64,000 bases of DNA from Flavobacterium micromati (GCF_900129585.1 NZ_FQWF01000004.1:1-64000); one strand, 5' to 3'. Numbered from the stretch's first letter, positions 28,700-36,985 are shown. Numbers and translations: made by a program. Notes: a model not told the origin generated them from the letters alone.

Positions 28700-31579
28700 A
28701 TGAGCCATCAATCTGAAGCACAATTAGAAAACAACTTAATCCAGCAATTGCGGGCTTTAGGTTATGCGTCTGTAAAAATTCAAGATAGCGATGCGTTGAT
28801 CGCTAACTTGAAAAGTCAACTAGAATTGTTTAATCAAACTATTTTTACCACTAAAGAGTTTGATTCGATTTTGAATCATTTAGCTAAAGGCAATGTATTT
28901 GAAAAAGCCAAAACCTTACGCGATCGTTTTCAATTAAATAAAGAAGATGGCACTTCGTTTTATGTTCGGTTTTTTAATAATGAGGATACAACTGCTAATT
29001 TATACCAAATTACCAATCAAGTAAGCTTAGAAGGCAGCTATAAAAACCGTTATGATGTGACGCTTTTAGTCAACGGTTTACCCTTGGTACAAATTGAACT
29101 AAAACGCTCAGGCACTGAAATAAAAGAAGCTTTTAACCAAATCAATCGGTATCAAAAACATTCGTTTTGGAGCAGCGATGGTTTGTTTCAATACGTGCAG
29201 CTTTTTGTGATTAGCAATGGCGTAAACACCAAATATTTGGCAAATAACGAAATGCAATCGGTGAAACAAACGTTCTTTTGGGCGGATGCCAATAATAAAA
29301 ACATCACTGAATTAGTCGCTTTTGCGAAAGCGTTTTTAAACCCAACGCATTTGGGCAAAATGATCGCGCATTATATTGTGATCAATGAAACGCACAAAGT
29401 GATGATGGTGCTTCGTCCGTACCAATATTTTGCTACCGAAGCCATTATTCAGCAAGTCACGCACACGAGTGATAACGCTTATATTTGGCACACCACAGGT
29501 TCGGGTAAAACCTTAACCTCGTTCAAAGCCAGTCAGATTGTGATGGATTTGCCAGACGTGTATAAAGTAGTTTTTGTTGTAGATAGAAAGGATTTGGATT
29601 TTCAGACCATGAATGAATTCAACGCCTTTAAGAAAGACAGCGTTGATGTGACCGATAACACACAATCCTTAGTAAAACAACTGACGGATAATACCAAACT
29701 GGTTTTAACTACGATTCAGAAATTAAACAATGCCGTTTCAGACCGTTTTAAAAACAGTATTGAGCCGTTACGCCACAAGAAAATTGTTTTTATTTTTGAT
29801 GAATGTCATCGCTCGCAATTTGGGGAAACCCACGAACGCATCTCGAAATTTTTTGATAAAAGTCAGCTGATTGGTTTTACCGGTACGCCTATTTTTGCCG
29901 AAAATGCTTCTAAAAACGACAAAGGAAAACGCACCACCAAAGATTTATTTGGCGATTGCTTGCATAAATACGTGATAACCGATGCGATTCGGGATCAAAA
30001 CGTATTGCGTTTTGGGATTGAATATGTTGGAAAATACAAGAACAAGAGCAAAGCTTTTATCGATATTGAAGTAGAAGATATTGACAAGCAAGAAGTATTG
30101 GATTCGCCTAAGCGCATCGAGAAAATTGTAGATTATATTATTGCGTACCACGATCAGAAAACGTTTAATAAACAATATTCGGCATTGTTGACGGTAAGCA
30201 GTATTGAAAATGCGGTGCAGTATTACGACCTCTTCCAAGAAAAGAAAGAAGCTGGATTGCACGATTTGCGTATTGCGACTATTTTTACCTATGGCGCCAA
30301 TGAAGATTCAGATGATGCGCAAGATTTTCTCCCTGCCGATTATGATTCGGATTTTGACATGGCCGCAGAAGCACCAAGCCAATATTTATCCAGACACAGC
30401 CGAGACAAACTAGAAACGTATATTGGGCATTATAACCAAATGTACAATGGTAGTTTTACGACCAAAGATTCCAAATTATTTGAATCCTATTTTAAAGACA
30501 TTAGCAAGCGATTGAAAGACCGAGAGCGAAAAAACTTCAATGACGAGAAAGACCGTTTAGATATTGTCATTGTCGTAAACATGATGCTTACCGGTTTTGA
30601 TGCTAAAAAAGTGAATACCTTGTACGTAGATAAAAACTTGAAGCAACACGGATTAATTCAAGCCTATTCGAGAACTAACAGAATATTAGGTGAACAGAAA
30701 TCACAAGGAAACATTCTATCGTTTAGAAACCTCAAAAAAGCTACTGATGATGCGATTACGTTATTTTCAAACAAAGATGCGATAGATGTAGTTACGTTGC
30801 CGGATTATGAAAAAATTGCAGAGAAATTCGAAGAAGCGTTAAAAGCGTTACGAGACATTACACCAACGTATCAAAGTGTAAACGATTTAGAAACCGAAGA
30901 AGCCGAAGCCTTGTTTGTACAAGCCTTCCGGAAACTGTTGCGAAACATGAATGTGTTGCAATCCTACACTGATTTTGACTGGGAAGACATTGCAATCGAC
31001 GAGCAAGAATTTGAAGATTACAAAAGCAAATACTTGGACTTGTACGAGAAAGTCAAGCGAGACAGTGAGGTCCAAAAAACATCGATATTAGATGATATTG
31101 ATTTTGAATTGGAATTAATTCACAGGGATAAAATAGGCATTGCTTATATTCTGAAATTATTATCACAATTAAAAGGCGCAAACACCTCGGAAGCCAAAGC
31201 GCAACGAAAAGCCATAATCGATTTATTAGGTGGAGACATCAAGCTGCGAAGCAAACGAGAATTGATCCAGAAATTCATTGATGAAAACATGCCATTCATC
31301 AAAGACGGTGATGACATCGAAGAGGAATTCGAAAAATACTGGCAAGAACAAAAAGTCTTAGCGTTGGGAAAACTCTGCGAAGAAGAACACCTAGACAAAG
31401 CCCAGTTCAAAGCCCTAATCGATGCGTACATCTACAGCGGCCGAGAACCCATAAAAGACGAGGTTTTTCAATGCTTAGATAATAGACCGAGTATTTTGCA
31501 AGCGAGAGTTATCGGTGACAGAATTATTGCCAAGATGAAGGAGTTTGTGGAGTTGTTTGAGAATGGGATGGTGGCGTAA
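28700..31579 (+). CDS. hsdR: Type I restriction enzyme, R (motor/nuclease) subunit
   Basis: A 959-residue translocase-endonuclease. The N-terminal nuclease domain has the E133-x-K135 half of the D..ExK motif (IELKRSG). The SF2 motor has Walker A TTGSGKT at 265-271, DECH at 367-370 and TGTP shortly after. A later helicase motif reads MMLTGFDAKKVNTLYVDK, followed by QAYSRTNR. The C-terminal helical domain binds HsdM. All motifs are intact and the system should restrict unmethylated DNA. A degenerate copy of its last ~50 codons lies 4.4 kb downstream at 35961-36110. Confidence 0.95.
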   Translation: MSHQSEAQLENNLIQQLRALGYASVKIQDSDALIANLKSQLELFNQTIFTTKEFDSILNHLAKGNVFEKAKTLRDRFQLNKEDGTSFYVRFFNNEDTTANLYQITNQVSLEGSYKNRYDVTLLVNGLPLVQIELKRSGTEIKEAFNQINRYQKHSFWSSDGLFQYVQLFVISNGVNTKYLANNEMQSVKQTFFWADANNKNITELVAFAKAFLNPTHLGKMIAHYIVINETHKVMMVLRPYQYFATEAIIQQVTHTSDNAYIWHTTGSGKTLTSFKASQIVMDLPDVYKVVFVVDRKDLDFQTMNEFNAFKKDSVDVTDNTQSLVKQLTDNTKLVLTTIQKLNNAVSDRFKNSIEPLRHKKIVFIFDECHRSQFGETHERISKFFDKSQLIGFTGTPIFAENASKNDKGKRTTKDLFGDCLHKYVITDAIRDQNVLRFGIEYVGKYKNKSKAFIDIEVEDIDKQEVLDSPKRIEKIVDYIIAYHDQKTFNKQYSALLTVSSIENAVQYYDLFQEKKEAGLHDLRIATIFTYGANEDSDDAQDFLPADYDSDFDMAAEAPSQYLSRHSRDKLETYIGHYNQMYNGSFTTKDSKLFESYFKDISKRLKDRERKNFNDEKDRLDIVIVVNMMLTGFDAKKVNTLYVDKNLKQHGLIQAYSRTNRILGEQKSQGNILSFRNLKKATDDAITLFSNKDAIDVVTLPDYEKIAEKFEEALKALRDITPTYQSVNDLETEEAEALFVQAFRKLLRNMNVLQSYTDFDWEDIAIDEQEFEDYKSKYLDLYEKVKRDSEVQKTSILDDIDFELELIHRDKIGIAYILKLLSQLKGANTSEAKAQRKAIIDLLGGDIKLRSKRELIQKFIDENMPFIKDGDDIEEEFEKYWQEQKVLALGKLCEEEHLDKAQFKALIDAYIYSGREPIKDEVFQCLDNRPSILQARVIGDRIIAKMKEFVELFENGMVA

Positions 31580-31589
31580 TTTGGATTTT

Positions 31590-32498
31590 ATGAATGCAGA
31601 GAGAAACATAAGAATAAATAAAGTTCTTCGAGAATTAAATATTAGCCTAGACAGGGCGGTGAACATATTTAAAACTGCTGATATTCAAGTAGAAGCCAAT
31701 CCCAACTTTAAGATTAGTGAACAAGAATATAATTTTCTTAGAACTTATCTTGGTTTAAAAAAGTATATAACTATTTCTAAACCTCAAATTACGAACCCCG
31801 AAATCGCAAATAGAATAAGGCAAAGTAAAGGTATTCCTGAAACAGTTTTTAAATATTTTGGCACTGAGGATTATCATTTATCCTCATTAAGTGATAAATA
31901 TCTATTTTATTCTGAGTTTACTAGTTTTAACGATCCATTTGATTGTAATGTTGAACTAATCGATTTTCAAAAGGTAGGTAAATCTAAAAAAGAAAAAACT
32001 TTAGAAATTAGTATAAAAGATAGGTTTCCGACAATTGGTATCTGCTGTTTTAGCCGAAAGCATGATTCCATTTTAATGTGGTCTCATTATGCTAATAACC
32101 ATAAAGGATTTTGCATAGAATTTTATACGAACAAAAGTCAGAATGGTTTAAATCCATTAGATGTAAATTATACTGATTCCTTTGTAAAAGCTAATTTTTA
32201 TAAGGAAAAGCAAAGAGCTTTATTTCATATGGTTTTCACAAAAGCAAAACAGTGGGCATATGAAGAAGAGTTAAGAATTATAAATACTCATTTTACAGAT
32301 TTTGAATCAAGAAAGATTAGTTTTTTAAAAGAAGATATAAAATCTATTTACTTAGGTGTTAATTGCGAACCAAAGGTAAGAGAGGAAATTTTATCGATAG
32401 TTAAAAAAGTTTATGATAACAAAGTAAAAGTATTAGAAGGTTCTCTTTCTTACAATTCTTTTGAAATTGAATGGAAGGAACTTATAAAAAGTATATAA
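31590..32498 (+). CDS. DUF2971 protein with IF2-N-like N-terminal domain
   Basis: 302 residues from the ATG at 31590. A longer frame runs back into hsdR and is unlikely to be used. Residues 6-55 (IRINKVLRELNISLDRAV, then VEANPNFKISEQEYNFL) closely resemble the N-terminal IF2_N module of Bacteroidota translation initiation factor IF-2. From about residue 85 the protein is DUF2971: FKYFGTEDYHLSSLSDKYLF, SFNDPFDCN and SILMWSHYANNHKGFCIEF. DUF2971 proteins are uncharacterised and common in defence islands. An IF2_N adaptor suggests an interaction with translation components or with other IF2_N-tagged proteins, which is inference. The 10-bp gap to hsdR suggests co-transcription. Confidence 0.8.
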   Translation: MNAERNIRINKVLRELNISLDRAVNIFKTADIQVEANPNFKISEQEYNFLRTYLGLKKYITISKPQITNPEIANRIRQSKGIPETVFKYFGTEDYHLSSLSDKYLFYSEFTSFNDPFDCNVELIDFQKVGKSKKEKTLEISIKDRFPTIGICCFSRKHDSILMWSHYANNHKGFCIEFYTNKSQNGLNPLDVNYTDSFVKANFYKEKQRALFHMVFTKAKQWAYEEELRIINTHFTDFESRKISFLKEDIKSIYLGVNCEPKVREEILSIVKKVYDNKVKVLEGSLSYNSFEIEWKELIKSI

Positions 32499-32749
32499 TA
32501 ATTTAAAATGGACATTAAAGATTTCAGGAAATTGGTAAACGATAGTTTATTAACTGGATAAGCAAATAAAAAGTACATATAAAGTTAAGTTATATTTTTA
32601 TAATTAATTTAATTGTAACATTTTTCATGGAATTATTATGTCAATTATTACCTGTTTTTCTTTCCCTTTTAGGTCAAAGCAATTTCTCGTCAGGATTTGT
32701 AATCGCTATCATTAAATTTAAAAACTCATACATTAAAACCACGACAAGA

Positions 32750-32778
32750 TGCGGTGATAATTAACTTTTATCACCACA
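32750..32778 (-). terminator. Hairpin after hipT-like gene
   Basis: TGCGGTGATAA, 7-nt loop, TTATCACCACA (one mismatch). It can terminate the HipBST operon on the minus strand. An almost identical hairpin occurs at 34452-34480 on the other side of the module. The preceding 32499-32749 has no gene. Confidence 0.65.
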
Positions 32779-32791
32779 TTTTTTACTCAGG

Positions 32792-33718
32792 TTATAAAAA
32801 CATCATCACTCTAGCTTCCAACAACTCCAAATACTTCTCTTTCAATTCATCAGAAAGAAAAGAAATTTCAAGCAACTCCTTCCATTTAGGAGTTGCTTTT
32901 TTCATTTGTTCGAGAATTGTAGCTATTGTTTTTTCGTTAAGCTGTAATCTTTCTTTAGCATAATACTCTATAAAATCAGAGGCTTTCAGGTTGCTCTTTT
33001 TTCCTTTCAAGGGGAGTGCCATTTCTTCAGTAGGATTTTTAATTGCTATGGTAGAATTTAGAAAGTCATAAATAGGTGAGAGGGTAGTTTTACCATTTTT
33101 GGTGATTAACGAAAAGTTTTTCAAGTGCATATCTTCATTTCCAGTCAAAAAACAAAAAAGAATTCTTTTAAAAAAATCTGCTTTTTCAATGGCAGGAAAG
33201 GAGCAATATTCATCCAGTACCGGAATTAGTTTTTCCATGGTAAAACGGTATTTGGTATCTCTTGTATTTCCCGTTAGTTGTGCAAAATCTTCGGTTGCCC
33301 ATTTTTTTCCTTTACCGTGACGATCAAAACGTTTAATGAAATAAGATAAACTTCCATCTTTTCCGTACAACATTCCATGAAAAGGAACGTCCAAACCAAA
33401 TACTTTTGCCATTCGCATGGTTAGATCCTCATTTTCGGGCAATTGTGGATATAAATCATTTTGCGGTTTAATGATATACGTTCCAAATTGATCTACAATT
33501 TTAAACTCTTGATCTACAATGGAAACCGCAGCACTAAGTTTTGGTTGTACCCCTTGGATGGATAGTTTTTTGGCTCTATTAGCAGCTTCTTGGCGAAGTT
33601 CGACAGCAGTATAGGGCAGATCTTTTAAGTGTGTTAATTTGGGAGCGATAAGACGCATTCCTTTTACGCTGTATTTATCTGTTCCGCACAGTTCGTAAGT
33701 AATGGGACATCTATTCAT
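32792..33718 (-). CDS. hipT: HipT-like serine/threonine kinase toxin
   Basis: A 308-residue HipA-type kinase lacking the N-subdomain-1 that full-length HipA carries; that part is the separate upstream gene. The Gly-rich loop region reads KLSIQGVQPKLS (Ser53-Ile54-Gln55). A candidate ATP-binding lysine is Lys84 in YIIKPQ. The catalytic loop is GNEDMHLKNFSL (Asp196, Asn201) and the metal-binding motif is YDFLNS (Asp218). The known HipT kinase phosphorylates tryptophanyl-tRNA synthetase; whether this one does is unknown. HipT Gly-rich loops are usually S-x-S or a variant, and here the second position is Gln. It overlaps the hipS-like gene by 8 bp. Confidence 0.85.
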   Translation of the reverse strand: MNRCPITYELCGTDKYSVKGMRLIAPKLTHLKDLPYTAVELRQEAANRAKKLSIQGVQPKLSAAVSIVDQEFKIVDQFGTYIIKPQNDLYPQLPENEDLTMRMAKVFGLDVPFHGMLYGKDGSLSYFIKRFDRHGKGKKWATEDFAQLTGNTRDTKYRFTMEKLIPVLDEYCSFPAIEKADFFKRILFCFLTGNEDMHLKNFSLITKNGKTTLSPIYDFLNSTIAIKNPTEEMALPLKGKKSNLKASDFIEYYAKERLQLNEKTIATILEQMKKATPKWKELLEISFLSDELKEKYLELLEARVMMFL

Positions 33719-34025
33719 CTTCTAATGCTTTAACCGTTACAGATCCTACTAAATCATTCCCTGTTGTTATCAGTTGAGCGAAGTAATCTTTTTTATCAAT
33801 TTTGCCAATGCGCAACAATCCTTCTAGCATCGCACCTTCGGGTAGTAATCCTTCAAAAAATGGAGGAAAAGAGTTATAACTGTATTTTTTATGCGTTGTA
33901 GGCATAGTCAAAGAAACCGATTCACTATAATAATCAAGATCATATTCAAAATGATACTCTTTATTCGTAATCTCAGATAAGATTCCAGCTCTATTACCGT
34001 GAACATATACTATTGCATGTCTCAT
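33711..34025 (-). CDS. hipS: HipS-like antitoxin (HipA N-subdomain-1 alone)
   Basis: 104 residues matching only the HipA N-terminal subdomain: YVHGNRAGILSEI, YDLDYYSESVSLTMPT, then FFEGLLPEGAMLEGL. In HipBST systems this detached domain is HipS, which acts as the antitoxin against HipT. The start abuts the hipB-like stop (2 bp) and the end overlaps the kinase gene by 8 bp, giving a tightly coupled three-gene operon in the order B-S-T. A frameshifted full-length HipA is the alternative. Against it, the overlap is clean and both parts have proper starts and stops. Confidence 0.82.
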   Translation of the reverse strand: MRHAIVYVHGNRAGILSEITNKEYHFEYDLDYYSESVSLTMPTTHKKYSYNSFPPFFEGLLPEGAMLEGLLRIGKIDKKDYFAQLITTGNDLVGSVTVKALEDE

Positions 34026-34027
34026 GT

Positions 34028-34237
34028 TTATTTATTTAGAGGGCTGATGAATTCTATTTTTATATTCAATACCTGAAGGACTGCAAGCAGATTATTAAAA
34101 CGTATCGTTTCTTTGTTCTTTTCAATGTCAAAAACAGTAGTTTTTCCCACTCCTGCAAGGTTTGCCAACTCCAGTTGGGTAAGTCCAGCTTCTTTTCGAT
34201 GCTCTTTTATTAAAGTTCCTAAATTGAAATCTTTCAT
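34028..34237 (-). CDS. hipB: HipB-like HTH transcriptional regulator
   Basis: A 69-residue XRE-family protein. The helix-turn-helix is LTQLELANLAGVGKTTVFDI at residues 19-38, followed by EKNKETIRFNNLLAVLQVL, the usual HipB pattern. In HipBA and HipBST modules HipB binds operators upstream of its own gene and forms complexes with the other subunits. Three similar inverted repeats lie 5-160 bp upstream (34241-34399), consistent with autorepression. Confidence 0.9.
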   Translation of the reverse strand: MKDFNLGTLIKEHRKEAGLTQLELANLAGVGKTTVFDIEKNKETIRFNNLLAVLQVLNIKIEFISPLNK

Positions 34238-34240
34238 TTT

Positions 34241-34258
34241 ATACTGTTTAAGCGGTAA
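34241..34258 (-). promoter_or_regulatory. HipB operator-like site 1
   Basis: ATACTG-N6-CGGTAA on the plus strand, 3 bp before the hipB ATG. It is the most degenerate of the three sites. Confidence 0.5.
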
Positions 34259-34305
34259 AAATACGTTATTTAGTTATTGTTTCAATATTTCAAACAGAAA
34301 AGCCT

Positions 34306-34333
34306 AAATATTACTGTTATAACAGTAATATTT
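34306..34333. promoter_or_regulatory. HipB operator-like site 2, 28-bp perfect palindrome
   Basis: Two exact 14-bp arms (AAATATTACTGTTA and complement) with no spacer, containing TTACTG-N6-CAGTAA at 34311-34328. Confidence 0.7.
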
Positions 34334-34381
34334 GTCATACAAGTATAAAATACTGATAATTTCGATTTCAAAATTTTCTAA

Positions 34382-34399
34382 TTACTGCTAAGTCAGTAA
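34382..34399. promoter_or_regulatory. HipB operator-like site 3
   Basis: TTACTG-N6-CAGTAA. Centre-to-centre distances between sites 1-2 and 2-3 are about 70 and 71 bp. Confidence 0.6.
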
Positions 34400-34451
34400 A
34401 AATCATCATTTGCGTTATTTTATTTAGAAATAGTTACAAATATTCACATAA

Positions 34452-34480
34452 TGCGGTGATAACTACTTTTTATCACCGCA
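34452..34480. repeat. Perfect hairpin matching the one after hipT
   Basis: TGCGGTGATAA, 7-nt loop, TTATCACCGCA. With 32750-32778 it brackets the HipBST module. It also falls in the fic upstream region, so a regulatory role for fic is possible. Confidence 0.7.
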
Positions 34481-34528
34481 ATTTTGCGGACTAAAATTGC
34501 AGTTCACACCGCAGTTTTATTTTTATAC

Positions 34529-34565
34529 GGTAAATAAACTCTATATTTACCGCAAAAATGCGGTA
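34529..34565 (+). promoter_or_regulatory. Palindromes directly upstream of fic
   Basis: Two overlapping inverted repeats: GGTAAATA-N7-TATTTACC (34529-34551) and TACCGCA-AAAA-TGCGGTA (34548-34565). They end 2 bp before the fic ATG and are probably an operator or a translation-blocking hairpin. Confidence 0.5.
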
Positions 34566-34567
34566 AT

Positions 34568-35659
34568 ATGTATATTCATCAAAAGAAAGAGTGGCCATAT
34601 TTTACCTGGGATGCTGCTATCATTACGCCATTGCTTGGGAAAGTAAGACATCAGCAAGGAATTATACTTGGCGTTATTCAAGGACTTAGCTTTCGTTTTC
34701 AAGAAGAAACAGTGCTTCAAACACTGACTTTAGATGTAATTAAGTCAAGCGAGATTGAAGGAGAACAACTAAATCATGATCAAGTACGATCTTCGATTGC
34801 AAAACGACTAGGTATTGAGAGCGCTGAAGCTGTACCAGCTGATCGTAATGTGGATGGTGTTGTAGAAATGTTATTAGATGCCACACAACGGTACGAAGAA
34901 CTGCTAGGCGAGGAGCGTTTATTTGGGTGGCATGCAGCTCTTTTTCCAACAGGTAGAAGCGTAATGTATAAAATAAAAACTGCGGACTGGCGCGATGGTA
35001 GTATGCAAGTAACATCAGGCGAAATGGGGAGAGAAATAGTCCACTTTGAAGCACCTGTAGCGGATAAAGTCCCCTATCAGATGAATCTATTTTTGAATTG
35101 GTTTAATTCCGATCAATCACTTGATCCTGTATTGAAAGCGGCTTTTGCTCATTTATGGTTTGTCACAATACACCCTTTTGACGACGGAAACGGTCGTATT
35201 ACCCGAGCTATTACTGATATGCAGTTAGCAAGAGCCGATCAAAGTAAAAAACGATTTTACTCTATGTCAGCACAAATTCAAATTGAGCGTAAAACATATT
35301 ACAGTATATTAGAAAAAACACAAAAAGGTGATTTAGATATAACAGACTGGTTGCAGTGGTTTTTAGACTGTTTATTGCGTTCTATGAAGCAAACAGACCA
35401 AACTATTGCAATGACTTTAAAACGTGTTCAATTTTGGGAAACTAATCACGCTATTGACTTTAATCACCGTCAACAAAAGGTTACTCAATTGTTACTTGAT
35501 ACTTTTTTTGGGAAATTGACGGTTTCTAAATACGCAAAGATAACTAACGTTTCTACTGATACTGCGTTAAGGGATTTACAAGATTTGATATCTAAAGGTA
35601 TTTTACTGCAGCAAGGTGTAGGAAGAAGTACTTCATATACATTAATTCATATAGCGTAA
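34568..35659 (+). CDS. Fic-family adenylyltransferase with DUF4172 domain
   Basis: 363 residues. The Fic active-site motif HPFDDGNGR is complete (His202 to Arg210, then ITR), so AMP transfer to a target hydroxyl is expected. An inhibitory-helix motif S60-x-x-x-E64-G65 (KSSEIEGEQ) sits N-terminally, which marks a class II, self-inhibited Fic protein that needs no separate antitoxin. The N-terminal ~80 residues (HQKKEWPYFTWD) form the DUF4172 domain usual in this group, and a C-terminal winged helix (VSKYAKITNVSTDTALRDL) could bind DNA. It may autoregulate through the palindromes at its start, which is inference. The target protein is unknown. Confidence 0.9.
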   Translation: MYIHQKKEWPYFTWDAAIITPLLGKVRHQQGIILGVIQGLSFRFQEETVLQTLTLDVIKSSEIEGEQLNHDQVRSSIAKRLGIESAEAVPADRNVDGVVEMLLDATQRYEELLGEERLFGWHAALFPTGRSVMYKIKTADWRDGSMQVTSGEMGREIVHFEAPVADKVPYQMNLFLNWFNSDQSLDPVLKAAFAHLWFVTIHPFDDGNGRITRAITDMQLARADQSKKRFYSMSAQIQIERKTYYSILEKTQKGDLDITDWLQWFLDCLLRSMKQTDQTIAMTLKRVQFWETNHAIDFNHRQQKVTQLLLDTFFGKLTVSKYAKITNVSTDTALRDLQDLISKGILLQQGVGRSTSYTLIHIA

Positions 35660-35960
35660 AGCTTTATTATTAAGTAAATAAACATAACTAGTAACTAATG
35701 CTATTTGAGCACTGCTTTTGAAGAATTAAATCATTGATTTTATATTAATATCAAGTTTTTTGCGGTATGTCGCGCAATGTAAAAAGTAATGTGTACCAAT
35801 TAGTCTTTGAAATTTCTGTCGTGTTTTTGTCAAATCGAGCGCAGTCGAGATAACGAACGGCTTACAAACAACGTTTCGTGCTTCATAAAAATCATGCTGA
35901 CGTGCTCAACCTAACAAATTTCAATTTTTTTCAACAGTAAATTCAAAACAGGAATGGCAT
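35660..35960. other. Intergenic region after fic
   Basis: 300 bp without a gene. It contains a fragment (35830-35855) with AATCGAGCGCAGTCGAGA, which belongs to the same TCGACTNCGCTC repeat family seen inside hsdS, in reverse orientation. Confidence 0.5.
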
Positions 35961-36110
35961 TACATCTATAGCGACCGAGAATCCATAAAAGATGAGATTT
36001 TTCAGTGCCTTGATCAGAGATTAATTATTTTGCAAACTAGAGATAAAGGCGATCGTATTATTGCCAAAAGTAAGGTGTTTGAGAATGGGATGATTGCCGA
36101 GTGGAAATAA
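35961..36110 (+). pseudogene. Fragment of a second hsdR 3' end
   Basis: A 50-codon open frame without a start, reading YIYSDRESIKDEIFQCLDQR and later GDRIIAKSK and VFENGMIAEWK-stop. It aligns residue by residue with the last ~50 codons of the intact hsdR (YIYSGREPIKDEVFQCLDNR, GDRIIAKMK, LFENGMVA), apart from a five-residue deletion and a three-residue C-terminal extension. The DNA has diverged clearly, so it is not a recent duplication. It is likely the tail of an older type I locus at this site. Confidence 0.85.
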
Positions 36111-36199
36111 GAAATTGAGAAGTCTAAAAACACACAGTATTATTTTTTAATGCGTTTTACTATTTTATGACTAAATATAATAATTACTTGTAAAATTTT

Positions 36200-36234
36200 A
36201 AAACGTAAAAACACTTTTATTGTTTTTACGTTTT
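36200..36234. terminator. Bidirectional terminator at the right end of the island
   Basis: A perfect 14-bp stem AAAACGTAAAAACA/complement with a 7-nt loop and A/T flanks, 90 bp after the hsdR fragment. Confidence 0.85.
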
Positions 36235-36289
36235 ATAATCATTCTGATTAACAAATCACTTGATGACGTTTAAATTTTTGGTTTTAAAC

Positions 36290-36320
36290 CAAAAAAAATC
36301 CCCAACAATGTTGAGGATTT
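36290..36320 (-). terminator. Terminator of rplS
   Basis: A hairpin with arms AATCCTCAACA and TGTTGGGGATT on the minus strand, followed by eight T residues, 23 bp past the rplS stop. Confidence 0.88.
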
Positions 36321-36342
36321 CTTATTGTAAAGAGACAGTAAA

Positions 36343-36693
36343 CTATCTTCTTTTGTCTTTAATTTTTGCTTTTTTACCAGTAAGTTCTCTAAAGTAGAAA
36401 ATTCTAGCTCTACGAACTGCACCTTTTTTGTTGATTTCAATTTTCTGTAAAGCTGGTAAATTTACTGGGAAGATACGCTCAACTCCAATAGCACCTGACA
36501 TTTTACGGATAGTAAAAGTTTCTGTATTAGCAGAACCTCTTCTTTGGATAACAACTCCTTTAAAAAACTGTGTTCTAGTTTTTTCACCCTCTCTAATTTC
36601 GTAGTAAACAGTAATTGTATCTCCTGCTGCGAAAACCGGGAAATCTTTTTTTGCAACTAATTCGTCTTGAACGAATTTCATTAAATCTGCCAT
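36343..36693 (-). CDS. rplS: 50S ribosomal protein L19
   Basis: A 116-residue ribosomal protein at the 30S-50S interface. MADLMKFVQDELVAKKDFP opens the protein, and FKGVVIQRRG, TFTIRKMSGAIGVERIFP and the basic C-terminus KKAKIKDKRR are the L19 hallmarks. The frame continues 9 codons upstream to an ATG at 36720, but the internal ATG at 36693 gives the normal family N-terminus and I prefer it. trmD lies upstream on the same strand; the ~295 bp between them contain 7-bp-period sequence. Confidence 0.95.
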   Translation of the reverse strand: MADLMKFVQDELVAKKDFPVFAAGDTITVYYEIREGEKTRTQFFKGVVIQRRGSANTETFTIRKMSGAIGVERIFPVNLPALQKIEINKKGAVRRARIFYFRELTGKKAKIKDKRR

Positions 36694-36914
36694 GATATCT
36701 TTAATTATGGTTTCTATCAAATCAACATTCGCGGATCTCGCCAGAGGTTAATCTGAATTTGGGTGCAAATATAGAACTATTGTTTTAATTTACAAGTTTT
36801 ATATTTAGTATTCACTGACACATTTTATAGTATCGACTAAGTTTACGAATTTAAAATTTGAAAGTAAAAAATATAGTTTTCTAACTGTCACTGAAAGTTA
36901 TATTAGTAACAAAT

Positions 36915-36985
36915 AAAAACTGAAAACTGGTCACTACTCGCTGATCACTAAAACGCTGAACACTAAATTCTGCCCACTAAGCACT
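36915..36985. repeat. 7-bp-period degenerate intergenic repeat
   Basis: About ten consecutive heptads with the repeating theme ACTNNNN / CTGANNN (for example CTGATCA, CTAAAAC, GCTGAAC, ACTAAAT), just after the trmD stop. The function is unknown. Confidence 0.55.

Noticed and set aside
31545..31589. Upstream start for the DUF2971 gene inside hsdR
   Set aside because: The extra residues overlap the end of hsdR and break the match to the IF2-N-like start. The ATG at 31590 fits better.
32508..32561. A 17-codon ORF after the DUF2971 gene (MDIKDFRKLVNDSLLTG)
   Set aside because: It may be the start of a lost gene, but nothing downstream continues it and I cannot name a family.
36694..36720. Nine-residue N-terminal extension of L19
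   Set aside because: The normal family start MADLMKFVQ is at 36693, and the extension has no family support.
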